Assembly: GCF_018614135.1 (NCBI RefSeq)
Contig: NZ_JAGGOW010000054.1
Coordinates: 1-41,534, forward strand
Length of the DNA: 41,534 bases
Origin: Streptomyces sp. ISL-66
GTDB lineage: Bacteria; Actinomycetota; Actinomycetes; Streptomycetales; Streptomycetaceae
Direction: 5' to 3'
In this document: piece after piece, positions 26,657 to 36,423 of the stretch
How positions within the stretch are numbered: the first letter of the stretch is position 1
Layout: each line of letters starts with the position of its first letter
Program-made: the position numbers and the translations under genes
The notes under the pieces: generated by a model
Told to the model about the DNA's origin: nothing
Seen by the model: the letters and a program-made list of their open reading frames with translations, nothing else
Databases searched by the model: none

Positions 26657-28684
26657 GTGTTAGAGCTGACGGGGAGCGGGGCCGGGCCGCTGGAGGCCGG
26701 GGATCCGCAGCGGATCGGGCCGATTCCATTGGCGGGCCGGCTCGGGGCCGGCGGCATGGGACGGGTGTACCTCGGGGTCCACGAGGGCCGGTACGTCGCC
26801 GTCAAGCAGCTGTTGGCTTCGGTCGTCGGCGAGGACGAGGACTTCGTGCGCCGCTTCGGGCACGAGCTGGACAACCTGTCCCGGCTGCCCGACCGGGCCA
26901 CCGCGCCGCTGCTGGCGAGTGACCGGACCGCCCGGCCGCCGTGGTTCGCCACCGCTTACATACCCGGGGTCACCCTGAGCAAGGCCGTCGAGCTGTACGG
27001 CGGCGCGCTGCCCGCGGACGCGTTGTGGCTGTTGCTGCGGGAGGCGGCGGCGGGCCTGGCGGCGGTGCACGGGCTCGGGATGGTTCACCGGGACCTGAAG
27101 CCGTCCAACGTCATGCTCACCCTGCGGGGCCTGACCCTCATCGACTTCGGCATCGCCCGCGCCGCCGAGCAGAGCCAGCTGACCAGGACGGGCATGGTGG
27201 TGGGGACGCCCGCCTACATGGCGCCCGAACAGGCCTCGGGAAGACGGCAGGTCAGCGGGGCCACGGACGTGTTCGCGCTCGGCTCGGTCCTCGCGTACGC
27301 GGCTTCCGGCCGGCCGCCCTTCGGCGAGGAGTCGGGGCACGGCGTGCTGTACCGCGTCGTCCACGAGGAACCCGAACTGGACCCCCTGCGGGAGCTGGAC
27401 CCCGAACTCGCCGAGCTCGTCGCGGCCTGCCTCGACAAGGACCCCGAGGGCCGGCCCACCGCCGCGGAGCTCCAGGAAACCGCCGCGCGACAGGGCCCGT
27501 TCGCCGACCCGCTGTGGCCGGAAGCCGTCACCGTGCACCTGAGCGAGCGCGCCGCCTTCGCCGCGGACGTGCGCGAGATCGACGTACCGACCCTCCCGGT
27601 CACGGGCACCGACCCGGAACCGGCCGGGGACACCGCCGGGGAGCCCGACGCGAAGGCGGGTACGGAGCCGGAAGTGAAGGCGGGTACGGAGCCGGATGCA
27701 GTGCCGGACACCAAGGCCGGTACGGAGCCGGACGCCAAGCCCGTCCCCGTAGCCGTACCCGTATCTGTCCCCATACCCATACCCATACCCGTCCCTGACC
27801 CCGGCGCGTCGGCCGCGCCCGAGCGGGCCGTGCGGCCCGAGCACCGTCGGCGCCGCGCCCGCGTCCTGCTCGCCGTCATCCCGGTCGTCGTGGTCGCGGG
27901 CGGTACGACGCTGGCCATCCAGCACCTGCCGTACACGTCCTCGCCGCAGGCCGGGGCGCACGGCGGTCCGTCCGCCCAGGGCTCGGCGCCCGCCGCCGGA
28001 TCGCCGTCGTCGTCGGCGACGGGAGGCACCCCGTCGGCTCCGGCCTCCGCCCAGCAGTCCCCGTCCCAGGAATCCGGTGGGGCGGACGGCCAGAACGGGG
28101 GCGGGCAGGCGGCGGCGGGCGGGACCGCACCCCAGCCCGGGCCCGTAGGTGGCGCCGGGACCGGCCAGGGCCCCGCGACCAGCCCCGCCTCCGGGGGCAG
28201 CGGTACGCAGAACGGCGCGGGCGGTTCCGCGAACGGCGGAAGCCCGGGCGGTGCCACCACCCCGCGTCCCCCCGGCGGTTCCGCGTCCAACACGCCCGCG
28301 CCGACACCTCCTGCGGCCCCGGACTCCGGGACGTACCGCTACCGGAACGGCAACAACGGCAAGTGCATCACCCAGGTCTACGGATCTTCGGACTTCGGTG
28401 AATGCTCCGACGCCTCGGCGCGGTGGACCGTGCGGAGCGGGAGCGACGGCAGCTTCAAGCTCGTCAACCAGCAGAGCGGCTCGTGCCTGTACTCGAACGG
28501 CCTCGGCCAGGCGGTCTTCGTGGGCGCGTGCTCCGACGACACCACCCGGGTGTGGCGCACTGGTTCGAACGGGAGCCTCCGCAGCGACTACGGAGGCGGC
28601 TGCCTCGACCTGGGCATGGCCAACGGCCTGAACACGAAGACCTGCGGCGGGGAGGCATCGCAGCGCTGGACGAAGCAGAGCTGA
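26657..28684 (+). CDS. Membrane Ser/Thr protein kinase with extracellular ricin-like domain
   Basis: A 675-residue Hanks-type kinase. The cytoplasmic kinase domain (about 20-280) has the Gly-rich loop GAGGMG, Lys50 in VAVKQLL, HRDLKPSN with Asp146, DFG in LIDFGIAR and MAPEQ. A juxtamembrane stretch has repeated KAGTEPD units. One transmembrane helix (about 400-420, LLAVIPVVVVAGG) leads to a Gly/Ser/Ala-rich stalk and a C-terminal beta-trefoil-like domain (about 555-675) with KCITQVYG, SCLYSNG, GCLDLG and a final QRW, the ricin QxW signature. An extracellular lectin-type sensor controlling the kinase is the likely design. The only plausible start is GTG 26657, and its second codon is TTA, so synthesis should require the bldA tRNA. 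Substrates are unknown. Confidence 0.92.
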   Translation: MLELTGSGAGPLEAGDPQRIGPIPLAGRLGAGGMGRVYLGVHEGRYVAVKQLLASVVGEDEDFVRRFGHELDNLSRLPDRATAPLLASDRTARPPWFATAYIPGVTLSKAVELYGGALPADALWLLLREAAAGLAAVHGLGMVHRDLKPSNVMLTLRGLTLIDFGIARAAEQSQLTRTGMVVGTPAYMAPEQASGRRQVSGATDVFALGSVLAYAASGRPPFGEESGHGVLYRVVHEEPELDPLRELDPELAELVAACLDKDPEGRPTAAELQETAARQGPFADPLWPEAVTVHLSERAAFAADVREIDVPTLPVTGTDPEPAGDTAGEPDAKAGTEPEVKAGTEPDAVPDTKAGTEPDAKPVPVAVPVSVPIPIPIPVPDPGASAAPERAVRPEHRRRRARVLLAVIPVVVVAGGTTLAIQHLPYTSSPQAGAHGGPSAQGSAPAAGSPSSSATGGTPSAPASAQQSPSQESGGADGQNGGGQAAAGGTAPQPGPVGGAGTGQGPATSPASGGSGTQNGAGGSANGGSPGGATTPRPPGGSASNTPAPTPPAAPDSGTYRYRNGNNGKCITQVYGSSDFGECSDASARWTVRSGSDGSFKLVNQQSGSCLYSNGLGQAVFVGACSDDTTRVWRTGSNGSLRSDYGGGCLDLGMANGLNTKTCGGEASQRWTKQS

Positions 28685-28803
28685 GACCGTGTGCTCATGG
28701 CGCCACGACCGGGCGCTGCCGTCGGACAGGACCACACCCGGCCGGGGTATCGCCGCGGTCGGGGCGGTCATGCGTCTGCCGGCCGCCACGGCTACCACCG
28801 CCA

Positions 28804-28848
28804 CCGCCATCGAGGAGGGCCAGGTCCGGGGCCCGTCCTCGATGGCGG
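28804..28848. terminator. Bidirectional terminator hairpin
   Basis: A 13-pair perfect stem (28804-28816 with 28836-28848), with further GGGCC/GGGCCC pairing inside the loop. It lies between the convergent kinase and hydrolase genes. Confidence 0.75.
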
Positions 28849-28898
28849 CATCACGGCCGACGCCGCTTACCGGCTGCTGCCGGCCTGGCGGCCCCGCC

Positions 28899-29621
28899 TC
28901 ACTTCAGGTGCCGGCCGAAGAACCGGTTCCCGTCCTCCACCTCGAACCACGGAGTGCCGGTGTGCCCGCCCAGATTGGCGTGCAGCGTCTTCTCCTTGGC
29001 GCCGAAAGCGTCGAACAGGTCCAGTGCCCGCTGCCGGGGGTTCCCTTCGTCGTCCCACTGGAGCAGGAACAGCAGCGGAATGGTGACCTGCCGGGCCTCC
29101 TCGCGCTGGGCGTGGGGCACGTAACCCCCGGCGAAGAAACCGGCGGCCGCGATGCGCGGCTCGACCACCGCCAGCCGGATGCCGACGGCGGTCCACCCCG
29201 AGTACCCGATCGGGCCGCCGATCTCGGGCAGCGAAAGGAGGGCGTCCAGGGTGGTCCGCCATTCCGGGACCGCCTTTTCGACCAGCGGGCCGATGAAGGA
29301 CTCGAAGACCTCATCGACCGGGTCGCCGGCCTGCATCGCCCGGCGGAGGTCGGCGCGGGCCTGTTCGTCGGCGGCGGAACGGGGCCGGTCACCGCACCCG
29401 GGGGCGTCGATGGCGGCCACCGCGTAGCCGTATGCGGCGGATCGCCGGGCCCGGGCCACCAGCCGCGGTTGCGCCTTGGGCAGGCCGTTGTTGTGGGCCA
29501 TCAGGATCAGCGGAGCCGGGGCGGATCCAGGCGGCGTCCACAGGGTGCCGGGGATCTCGCCGAGGGTGAACTCGCGTTCCAGGACGCCGTCGTCGAGACG
29601 CTGTTCGGAAGTGAATCGCAT
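28899..29621 (-). CDS. Alpha/beta hydrolase (dienelactone hydrolase-like)
   Basis: A 240-residue alpha/beta-hydrolase-fold protein. Visible features are the oxyanion-side strand LILMAHNNG, the nucleophile elbow GYSGWT (Ser without the usual second Gly), an acidic residue in LLQWDDEGNPRQ and the His in NLGGHTGTPWF, giving a plausible Ser-Asp-His triad. The architecture resembles small dienelactone-hydrolase-like esterases. ATG 29621 has GAAAGG 7 bases upstream. A 17-codon ORF with a strong ribosome binding site ends 45 bases before it, and the oxygenase-like gene lies further upstream in the same direction, so these three may form one transcript. The substrate cannot be inferred. Confidence 0.85.
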   Translation of the reverse strand: MRFTSEQRLDDGVLEREFTLGEIPGTLWTPPGSAPAPLILMAHNNGLPKAQPRLVARARRSAAYGYAVAAIDAPGCGDRPRSAADEQARADLRRAMQAGDPVDEVFESFIGPLVEKAVPEWRTTLDALLSLPEIGGPIGYSGWTAVGIRLAVVEPRIAAAGFFAGGYVPHAQREEARQVTIPLLFLLQWDDEGNPRQRALDLFDAFGAKEKTLHANLGGHTGTPWFEVEDGNRFFGRHLK

Positions 29622-29666
29622 GGTCGTGCCTTTCGGGAGTGCTCTTGAACGGCGCTCCCGGACGAC

Positions 29667-29720
29667 CTATCGCCCGACCGTGGCCCAAGAAGGGAGCACC
29701 CATGTCAAAACTGCGTTCAC
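29667..29720 (-). CDS. Candidate 17-residue ORF upstream of the hydrolase gene
   Basis: GTG-initiated and would encode MNAVLTWVLPSWATVGR. GGAGGT lies 7 bases before the start, much better than the signals of most genes here. It sits between the oxygenase-like gene (stop at 29820) and the hydrolase (start at 29621). It has two Trp and one Pro. It could be a regulatory leader peptide, a small product or a chance ORF behind a fortuitous AGGAGG. Only position and ribosome binding site support it. Confidence 0.4.
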   Translation of the reverse strand: MNAVLTWVLPSWATVGR

Positions 29721-29819
29721 GGGTACCACCTCCTCGTTCTCTCGCACGGCCACGGGGAAAGTAGCAGTGGGCCCCGCGGTCAGCCAAACGGTTTCCCGGA
29801 CGGCCTCCGCGCGGCCGGT

Positions 29820-30494
29820 TCAGGTCATCCAGAAGAACACCGCGGTCATCCGCTTGTCCTCGAGGGTGTGTCCCCAATAGCGGGTGGCCGTGTGGATCAG
29901 GTTGGCGGAGTAGAGCAGCAGGCGGTTGGCCCGGTGGGGGACCCGTACGTCCTCGACGAAGGAGTCGGGTGCGACGAACCGGGTGCCCAGCGCGTCGACC
30001 AGGTTGTTGTGCGGGGCGGCCACCTGGTTGCCGCCGAGGGATCCGCCCGGCAGGCTCTGGCGGTAGAAGCTGGTGCCGCAGTCCTTCGGGACCGCGGGGT
30101 TGAGGTAGAGCACCGCGGCGTACCGGCACAGCGTGCGCGAATCGGTGTGGGGCCGCGGCTCGCACTCGCCCTCGCCGACGACCTGTACGCAGTTGTGGTT
30201 GAACGTGCCGCCCCCGCCGGGCTCTTGGGCCCAGATCCGCTGCGCCCCGGTCGCCCGGCGCACCAGCCTTTCCACGTGGGCGAGTTCGTCCGGTTCGAGC
30301 GCGGGCATCGAGCGGAGGCCGGGCCATGCCTCCGGCTTGTGGGGGTACCCCTCGGTCCAGTCGTCCCGGGCGAGCAGCCGTTTCCGTACGGCGTCCGGAT
30401 CCGGCAGTACGTCGTCCAGTTCCCAGTAGTCGCGCCCGCGGGTCGGCTTGCGGTACGGGAGGACCGGCAGGGGCGTCGGGGGGTGAAGGGGCAT
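29820..30494 (-). CDS. 2-oxoglutarate/Fe(II) oxygenase-like protein (DUF6445-type)
   Basis: A 224-residue protein resembling cupin-fold 2-oxoglutarate/iron oxygenases of the prolyl-4-hydroxylase-like group. The metal triad candidates are HTD in EPRPHTDSRTL and the distal His in SANLIHTATRYWGH, followed by Lys/Arg in KRMTAVFFWM, the usual 2-oxoglutarate anchor. The remaining sequence matches proteins I recall as DUF6445, whose substrates are not established. The start is ATG 30494 with no good ribosome binding site, so the 5' end is uncertain. Upstream, TTGACA and TTGACC are repeated 11 bases apart (about 30541-30558) and may be part of its promoter. Confidence 0.8.
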   Translation of the reverse strand: MPLHPPTPLPVLPYRKPTRGRDYWELDDVLPDPDAVRKRLLARDDWTEGYPHKPEAWPGLRSMPALEPDELAHVERLVRRATGAQRIWAQEPGGGGTFNHNCVQVVGEGECEPRPHTDSRTLCRYAAVLYLNPAVPKDCGTSFYRQSLPGGSLGGNQVAAPHNNLVDALGTRFVAPDSFVEDVRVPHRANRLLLYSANLIHTATRYWGHTLEDKRMTAVFFWMT

Positions 30495-30753
30495 GCCAGG
30501 GAAAGTAGTTGGCCTCCCGTGGCGCTCTCGCCACCGAAGCGGTCAACCTTCTGTCAAGTGTTCGCCATGTGCCTGCTGTTCGCCCTGCGTGAGGCGCCCC
30601 TGACGGACGGCCTGGATGCTCCCGCCGCCGGTGGACAGCAGGAAGGTGATCCCCGAGCACCGGAGGGCGCCGGCGCGCCCGGAAGGGTCATCGCTGCCGC
30701 CCCGTTGGCGCGCCGCACCGGCGGGACGCGACCCGGTGGTGTCCGCTGGGCGG

Positions 30754-31701
30754 GTGAGAGTCTCCGTGCGTGCCCGCTGGTGGGCCGAGCTGCCGCCGGC
30801 CGCGGGCGCCGCCGTCATGGCCGCCGGGATCATCTCGACCGGCCTGCACGTCCTCGGCCGGGAACTGCCCTCGCTCGTCGCGCTGATCGTCTGCGCGGCG
30901 CTGTGGCTCGTACTCGCAGCCGACTTCACCGTCCGGCTGTTCGGCGACCCCCGGCGGTTCCGTGCCGAGGCCGACACCCCGGCGGCCCTCACCGCCGTGG
31001 CCGCCACGACCGTGCTCGGTGCCCGGCTCTCCCTCCTCGGGTGGCAGCCCCTGGCCCTCGGGCTGCTGGCGCTCGCCGCCGCGCTCTGGCCGGGGCTGCT
31101 GATCGCCGTACTGCGGCACTGGGGCCGCCGGATGCCCGGCGCGGCCTTCCTCGTCTGCGTGGCCACCCAGGGCCTCGCCGTCCTGGCCGGAACCCTGGCC
31201 GCCGCCACCGGCCGCGACTGGCTCGGCCGGGCCGCGCTGGCCGCCTTCTGCCTGGGGCTGCTGCTCTACGCCGAAGCACTCGTACGCTTCGACTTCCGCG
31301 AGGTGGTCTCGGGCGCGGGCGACCACTGGGTGGCCGGCGGGGCGCTCTCCATCACCGCCCTCGCCGCCTCCGGACTCACGGCCTCACACCTGTGGACGGG
31401 GTGGGCGCACACGGCGCTGCGTGCCGTCGCCCTGGCGACGCTCGGCCTCTCCCTCGCCTGGTACGCCGTGCTCCTCGCCGCCGAAGCGCTCCGGCCGCGC
31501 CCGCGCTACGACGTCCGGCGCTGGGCGAGCGTCTTCCCGCTCGGCATGACGGCCACCGCCTGCCTCTCCGCGGCCGGCCCGACCGGTGTGGAGTGGCTGC
31601 GCCCCCTCGGCACGGTCCTGCTCTGGATCGCGGTCGGCGCGTGGCTGCTGACCTTCGCGAAGCTGGTCGCGACCCGCCGGCTCGCCCCCGGAGGCTGGTG
31701 A
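30754..31701 (+). CDS. TDT-family (TehA/voltage-dependent anion channel-like) membrane protein
   Basis: A protein of about 315 residues with roughly 10 hydrophobic segments and short polar loops, matching the tellurite-resistance/dicarboxylate transporter family (TehA, SLAC1). AELPPAAGAAVMAAGIISTGLHVLG at the N-terminus resembles the first helix of that family. The long ORF opens at 30616, but the first 46 residues are Arg/Pro-rich and unlike the family, so GTG 30754 (another GTG at 30766) is preferred; the ribosome binding site is weak. It stands alone, divergent from the oxygenase-like gene. The ions or acids carried are not determinable. Confidence 0.78.
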   Translation: MRVSVRARWWAELPPAAGAAVMAAGIISTGLHVLGRELPSLVALIVCAALWLVLAADFTVRLFGDPRRFRAEADTPAALTAVAATTVLGARLSLLGWQPLALGLLALAAALWPGLLIAVLRHWGRRMPGAAFLVCVATQGLAVLAGTLAAATGRDWLGRAALAAFCLGLLLYAEALVRFDFREVVSGAGDHWVAGGALSITALAASGLTASHLWTGWAHTALRAVALATLGLSLAWYAVLLAAEALRPRPRYDVRRWASVFPLGMTATACLSAAGPTGVEWLRPLGTVLLWIAVGAWLLTFAKLVATRRLAPGGW

Positions 31702-31779
31702 TCGCCCCTCTGGGCCGTCGGTTCCTCCTGCGCGCCCGTCATGGTGGCAGGGGCCGGGGGCGCTCAGTAGGGTCCCCGC

Positions 31780-32214
31780 ATGGCCTACACGTTTCAAGTG
31801 ACCGTCGACTCCGCCGCCCCGCACGCTCTCGCCGACTGGTGGGCCGATGCCCTCGGATGGGAAGTCGAGCCCAGCGACGAGGAGTTCATCCGGAGCATGA
31901 TCGCCGCCGGGCACGCGAGCGAGGACGACACCACCACCCACCGGGGCGTCCTCGTCTGGAGGGTCGGCCAGGCGATCCGCCACCCCGAGGGGCTGGACCG
32001 GGCGCCCCGCGTCCTCTTCCAGCTCGTCGAGGAGGCCAAGACGGTCAAGAACCGGGTCCACCTCGACGTCCGCACGGGCGAGGACGACCCCGCGACCGTG
32101 GTCGAGCGGCTCGTCGCCAAGGGCGCCGTGCACCTCCACGACGGCAACCAGGGTCCCTACAGCTGGAGCACCCTCGCCGACCCCGAGGGCAACGAGCTCT
32201 GCATCTCCCACTGA
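31780..32214 (+). CDS. VOC (glyoxalase/bleomycin resistance) family protein
   Basis: A 144-residue vicinal-oxygen-chelate protein with two beta-alpha-beta-beta-beta units. The N-terminal half begins FQVTVDSAAPHALADWWADALGW. The C-terminal half contains VKNRVHLDVRTGEDDPATVVERLVAKGA and ends YSWSTLADPEGNELCI, the typical family ending with a possible metal-ligand Glu. Members include dioxygenases, glyoxalase and drug-binding proteins; actinobacteria carry many uncharacterised copies and this one cannot be assigned. The start is ATG 31780. The 275 bases after it (32215-32489) contain no convincing gene. Confidence 0.85.
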   Translation: MAYTFQVTVDSAAPHALADWWADALGWEVEPSDEEFIRSMIAAGHASEDDTTTHRGVLVWRVGQAIRHPEGLDRAPRVLFQLVEEAKTVKNRVHLDVRTGEDDPATVVERLVAKGAVHLHDGNQGPYSWSTLADPEGNELCISH

Positions 32215-32489
32215 GCGGCCGCCCTCGCCACCCCCCCCGCCGTCGTCGCCCACGCCCCGCCTCGTCCACCCCACCGCCGACGGGTCCGCGCCCCAGCGGT
32301 TTCGCGCCGACCGCATTCGGGGCACGCGTCGCGGACGCGATCCTGCGGCCCGAGGACATCAACGGCACCAACCGGCTGGGCGACGAAGACCCGGGCAGTG
32401 CCGCAGACCTGCGGCAACGGACGGATATTCGGTTTCGGTCAGCCCCTCCCGGCCCGGAGAATGGGGCATCTCGAACCGGGAGGAACCCC

Positions 32490-33707
32490 ATGAGCCAGGA
32501 CCGCCTGACTCTCCACGACCTGATGCCCGCGCAGGCGCTGACCGAGGCCATCGACGCCGGCCACGTGATCCGCAAATCACACCCCGAACTGCCGCTGTCC
32601 CTCTACACCTACACCCGGACCGCCCAGTACGAGCGGGTCTGGAACGAGGTCACCACGCGCTGCCGCGGCCTCGTCGCCGACGACGTCACCGGCGCGGTGA
32701 TCGCCCTGCCGCTGCCCAAGTTCTTCAACGTCGGCGAGCACACGTCCGGACAGCCCTACGCGCCGGCCCTGCCGGACGAGCCGTTCGAGGTGTACGACAA
32801 GGTCGACGGCAGCCTCGGGGTGGTCTTCCACTACGCGGACAAGTGGCGGGTCGCGTCCAGGGGTTCCTTCACCAGCACTCAGGCCACCTGGGCGCAGCGC
32901 CGCCTGGACGGACGGGACACCTCCGCCCTGGTCCCCGGCACCACGTACCTCGCGGAGATCCTGTACCCGCAGAACCGCATCGTCGTGGACTACGGCGACC
33001 GCCGCGACCTGGTCCTCCTCGCCGCGTACCGCACCGAGGGCGTGGACGGCACCGAAGTGCCGCTCGCCGAAGCCGCCGTCCACTGGCGGGGCATCGGCTC
33101 CGTCGTCACCGTGTGGCCCGCCATGCCGCTCGGCGAGCTGCTCGCGCTGACCGCCTCCAGCACCCTGCCCGGCGGTGCGGGCGCGACCGGCACCGACGCC
33201 GAGGGCTTCGTCCTGCGCTTCGCCTCGGGCGTCCGCGCCAAGGCCAAGATCGCCGAGTACGTACGGCTCCACAAGGTGCTCACCGGCGTGACCGAGCGGG
33301 ACATCTGGCGCGGCCACGGCATCCAGCGGTTCGCCGGCCTGCCCGTCAAACAGCTCGCCCAGGGCCTCAACTGCACCGTCGCCGAGATCGAGGCCTCGGG
33401 CGGAAAGCCGCTCGACGCGCTGCTGGAACAGGTGCCGGACGAGTTCGACCAGTGGGTGCGCTCGGTGATCGAACGCCTCGAGGCCGAGGCCGCGCTCCGC
33501 GAGCGCGCCATCGACGAGGCGTACGCGTCGCTCGCCCACCTGGTCGGCGACCGGGGCGCGTTCGCGCGCGCCGCCAAGGGACTGCCGGGCAGCGGGATCC
33601 GCGGCGCGCTGTTCCAGCGCCTCGACGGCAAACCGACCGAACTCGGCACCTGGCGGCAGGTGCGGCCGGAGACGTCCGACCCCTTCACGAACGACGAGGA
33701 GAACTGA
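32490..33707 (+). CDS. RNA ligase, T4 Rnl1-like
   Basis: A 405-residue ATP-dependent RNA ligase. Nucleotidyltransferase motifs are in order: motif I KVDG with adenylated Lys104 (YDKVDGSLGV), a preceding RGLVADD, motif III-like TYLAEILY, motif IV EGFVLRF and motif V KAKIAEY. T4 Rnl1 reseals tRNAs cut by the host anticodon nuclease after end-healing by T4 Pnkp. Here the next gene, 3 bases after the stop, is a kinase-phosphatase of exactly that type. ATG 32490 has GGGAGG 6 bases upstream. The long reading frame extends far upstream but is not coding-like before this point. Confidence 0.92.
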   Translation: MSQDRLTLHDLMPAQALTEAIDAGHVIRKSHPELPLSLYTYTRTAQYERVWNEVTTRCRGLVADDVTGAVIALPLPKFFNVGEHTSGQPYAPALPDEPFEVYDKVDGSLGVVFHYADKWRVASRGSFTSTQATWAQRRLDGRDTSALVPGTTYLAEILYPQNRIVVDYGDRRDLVLLAAYRTEGVDGTEVPLAEAAVHWRGIGSVVTVWPAMPLGELLALTASSTLPGGAGATGTDAEGFVLRFASGVRAKAKIAEYVRLHKVLTGVTERDIWRGHGIQRFAGLPVKQLAQGLNCTVAEIEASGGKPLDALLEQVPDEFDQWVRSVIERLEAEAALRERAIDEAYASLAHLVGDRGAFARAAKGLPGSGIRGALFQRLDGKPTELGTWRQVRPETSDPFTNDEEN

Positions 33708-33710
33708 CCC

Positions 33711-34766
<1,056 letters not shown>

Positions 34767-34821
34767 GCCGCCCGCCCCGCCGGCCCGCCGGTCCGGCCGC
34801 CGCGTTGCCCATACTGGGCCG

Positions 34822-35208
34822 GTGAGCGACGTGAACGACCTGAACGACGTGAACGGTCCGAACCTGCTGATCGTGGACGGTGCCAACGTCGTCGGATCCG
34901 TACCGGACGGCTGGTGGCGCGACCGGCGCGGCGCCGCCGAACGGCTGCGCGACCGGCTGGCCGAGCGAGACGAGGGCGAGGAGATCGTCCTCGTCGTCGA
35001 GGGCGCCGCCCGGGGCGTCGAGTCCGTGCCCGGGGTACGGGTGGACTCGGCGCCCGGCAGCGGCGACGACCGGATCGTGGAGCTGGTGGCGGCCCGCGCG
35101 GAGCGCGGCGGGTGCGTCGTGGTCACGGCGGACCGTGAACTGCGCGAGCGGGTACGGGCCTTCGGCGCGCGCTGCCTGGGCCCGCGAGCCGTCCGTCCGG
35201 AGGCCTGA
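34822..35208 (+). CDS. NYN/PIN-like domain protein (putative ribonuclease)
   Basis: A 128-residue NYN-type (YacP/PIN-like) domain. LLIVDGANVVG near the N-terminus carries the first metal-binding Asp, GDDRIVELV the central acidic pair, and VVVTADRELRERV the last Asp, in the order of metal-dependent RNases of this fold. The GTG start at 34822 is 55 bases after the kinase-phosphatase gene, in the same direction, and a strong hairpin follows. Next to an RNA ligase and Pnkp it may process or trim RNA ends for repair, or be the nuclease whose cuts are repaired; these opposite roles cannot be told apart from sequence. Confidence 0.8.
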   Translation: MSDVNDLNDVNGPNLLIVDGANVVGSVPDGWWRDRRGAAERLRDRLAERDEGEEIVLVVEGAARGVESVPGVRVDSAPGSGDDRIVELVAARAERGGCVVVTADRELRERVRAFGARCLGPRAVRPEA

Positions 35209-35240
35209 GCGGGCCGCGAACACGGACGTGCCCCGGCGGA

Positions 35241-35268
35241 GCCGTGCCCGCCCCCGAACGGGCACGGC
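35241..35268 (+). terminator. Terminator hairpin after the RNA-repair genes
   Basis: GCCGTGCCCG and its exact complement (35241-35250 and 35259-35268) with an 8-base loop, 32 bases after the NYN stop. Confidence 0.75.
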
Positions 35269-35398
35269 CGCCTGGCGGGCCCCGGGGGGATAGGGCCAGT
35301 GCCGGTCGGGACCGGCTCAAGGAAATCTACGGGCGCCGGTCCGCCCCTCTCGCCCATCCACAGGTTGAACTGGCGGCTACCCCCGTGGGTGGTAACCC

Positions 35399-35418
35399 TG
35401 TACAACCAGGGGTGTACA
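35399..35418. repeat. TGTACA pair upstream of a small ORF
   Basis: Two copies of the self-complementary hexamer TGTACA (35399-35404 and 35413-35418) separated by 8 bases, just before the start of the 76-codon ORF at 35433. The symmetry suggests a dimeric regulator site, but none is known to me. Confidence 0.4.
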
Positions 35419-35432
35419 CAAGGGGGATCGAC

Positions 35433-35663
35433 GTGCAGCTGCTCGCACACCCGGCGATGATCCGGATCCGCACCAGGGGTCCGGCCGTCGCCGAGATCGC
35501 GTATGCCGTCGGCTCGCTCTGGACATCGGCCAGCGTGCTCCACCACTGGCCCGATCCACTCGGCTACTGGCGCGACACCGACACCCTGGCCCACGCACTC
35601 GCCGCCGTCCACCCGCCCGTGCCCGTGCCCGTGCCCGTGTCCAGGGCAGGCCATGCCGGCTGA
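35433..35663 (+). CDS. Small protein of unknown function upstream of the response regulator
   Basis: A 76-residue ORF. GTG 35433 is preferred over GTG 35412 because a G-rich box (GGGGG) lies 6 bases upstream. The product reads [20 protein letters not shown] at the start, has a Trp/His-rich middle ([19 protein letters not shown]) and a Val-Pro repeat near the end. There is no signal peptide and no recognised domain. It ends 28 bases before the response regulator and codon use is coding-like, so co-transcription is likely. Confidence 0.6.
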   Translation: MQLLAHPAMIRIRTRGPAVAEIAYAVGSLWTSASVLHHWPDPLGYWRDTDTLAHALAAVHPPVPVPVPVSRAGHAG

Positions 35664-35691
35664 GCGGGAGCAGGAACGGGAAGGAGGGACC

Positions 35692-36375
35692 GTGCCGGGA
35701 GTGACCGTGCTGCGCGTCCTCGTCGTCGACGACCAGTTCCTGATCCGGTCCGGACTGACCGCGCTGCTCACCGCCGCGCCCGGTTACGAGGTCGTGGGCG
35801 AGGCCGAGGACGGGGAAGCGGCGGTGCGGCTCGCCGCCGAGACCTGCCCCGACGTGATCCTCATGGACATCCGGATGCCCGGGATCGACGGGATCACGGC
35901 CACCGAACGGATCCTGGCCGCCGCCGAGGCCGGCGCCGGCCCGCGGCCCAAGGTGCTCATGCTGACCACCTTCGACTCCGACGAGTACGTCTTCCGGGCC
36001 CTGCGCGTCGGGGCCGGCGGTTTCCTCTTCAAGGACACCCCGCCCGATCGACTGCTCGCCGCCATCGTCACCGTGCACGCCGGCGAGATGCTGTTCAGCC
36101 CGGGAGCCCTGCGCGGGCTCGTGAACACGTACGCCGCCCCGGCCGCCGCCCGTGCTCCGCGCCCCGGCCTGGACACCCTGACCCCGCGCGAACGCGAGAT
36201 CCTCGGCCTGGTCGGGGCCGGGCTGTCCAATGCCGACATCGCCGCACGCCTCGTACTCAGTCCCGCCACCGTCAAGACCCACGTCCACCGCTGCATGAGC
36301 AAGCTGGGGCTGTCCAGCCGCGCGCAGGCCGTGGTGGTGGCCCACGAGTCCGGCTTCGCCGCCCGGCTGGCCTGA
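35692..36375 (+). CDS. NarL/LuxR-type response regulator (orphan)
   Basis: A 227-residue two-component regulator. The receiver domain has the acidic pair in LVVDDQ, phosphoacceptor Asp59 in ILMDIRMPG, a conserved Thr in MLTTFD and Lys in FLFKDTPP. The C-terminal LuxR HTH is [47 protein letters not shown] 35692 is chosen because GAAGGAGG lies a few bases upstream. No histidine kinase is adjacent in the window, so the partner is elsewhere. Targets are unknown. Confidence 0.93.
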   Translation: MPGVTVLRVLVVDDQFLIRSGLTALLTAAPGYEVVGEAEDGEAAVRLAAETCPDVILMDIRMPGIDGITATERILAAAEAGAGPRPKVLMLTTFDSDEYVFRALRVGAGGFLFKDTPPDRLLAAIVTVHAGEMLFSPGALRGLVNTYAAPAAARAPRPGLDTLTPREREILGLVGAGLSNADIAARLVLSPATVKTHVHRCMSKLGLSSRAQAVVVAHESGFAARLA

Positions 36376-36423
36376 GCGACCCTGCGGATGCGGGCGCCGC
36401 CCTGCGCCGCCACAGTGGAAGCC

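Noticed and set aside
32220..32489. Coding-like stretch in frame with the RNA ligase (about 40 residues, FGARVADAILRPEDINGT)
   Set aside because: There is no start codon with a ribosome binding site, upstream composition is not coding-like, and ATG 32490 has a strong ribosome binding site and fits the ligase family.
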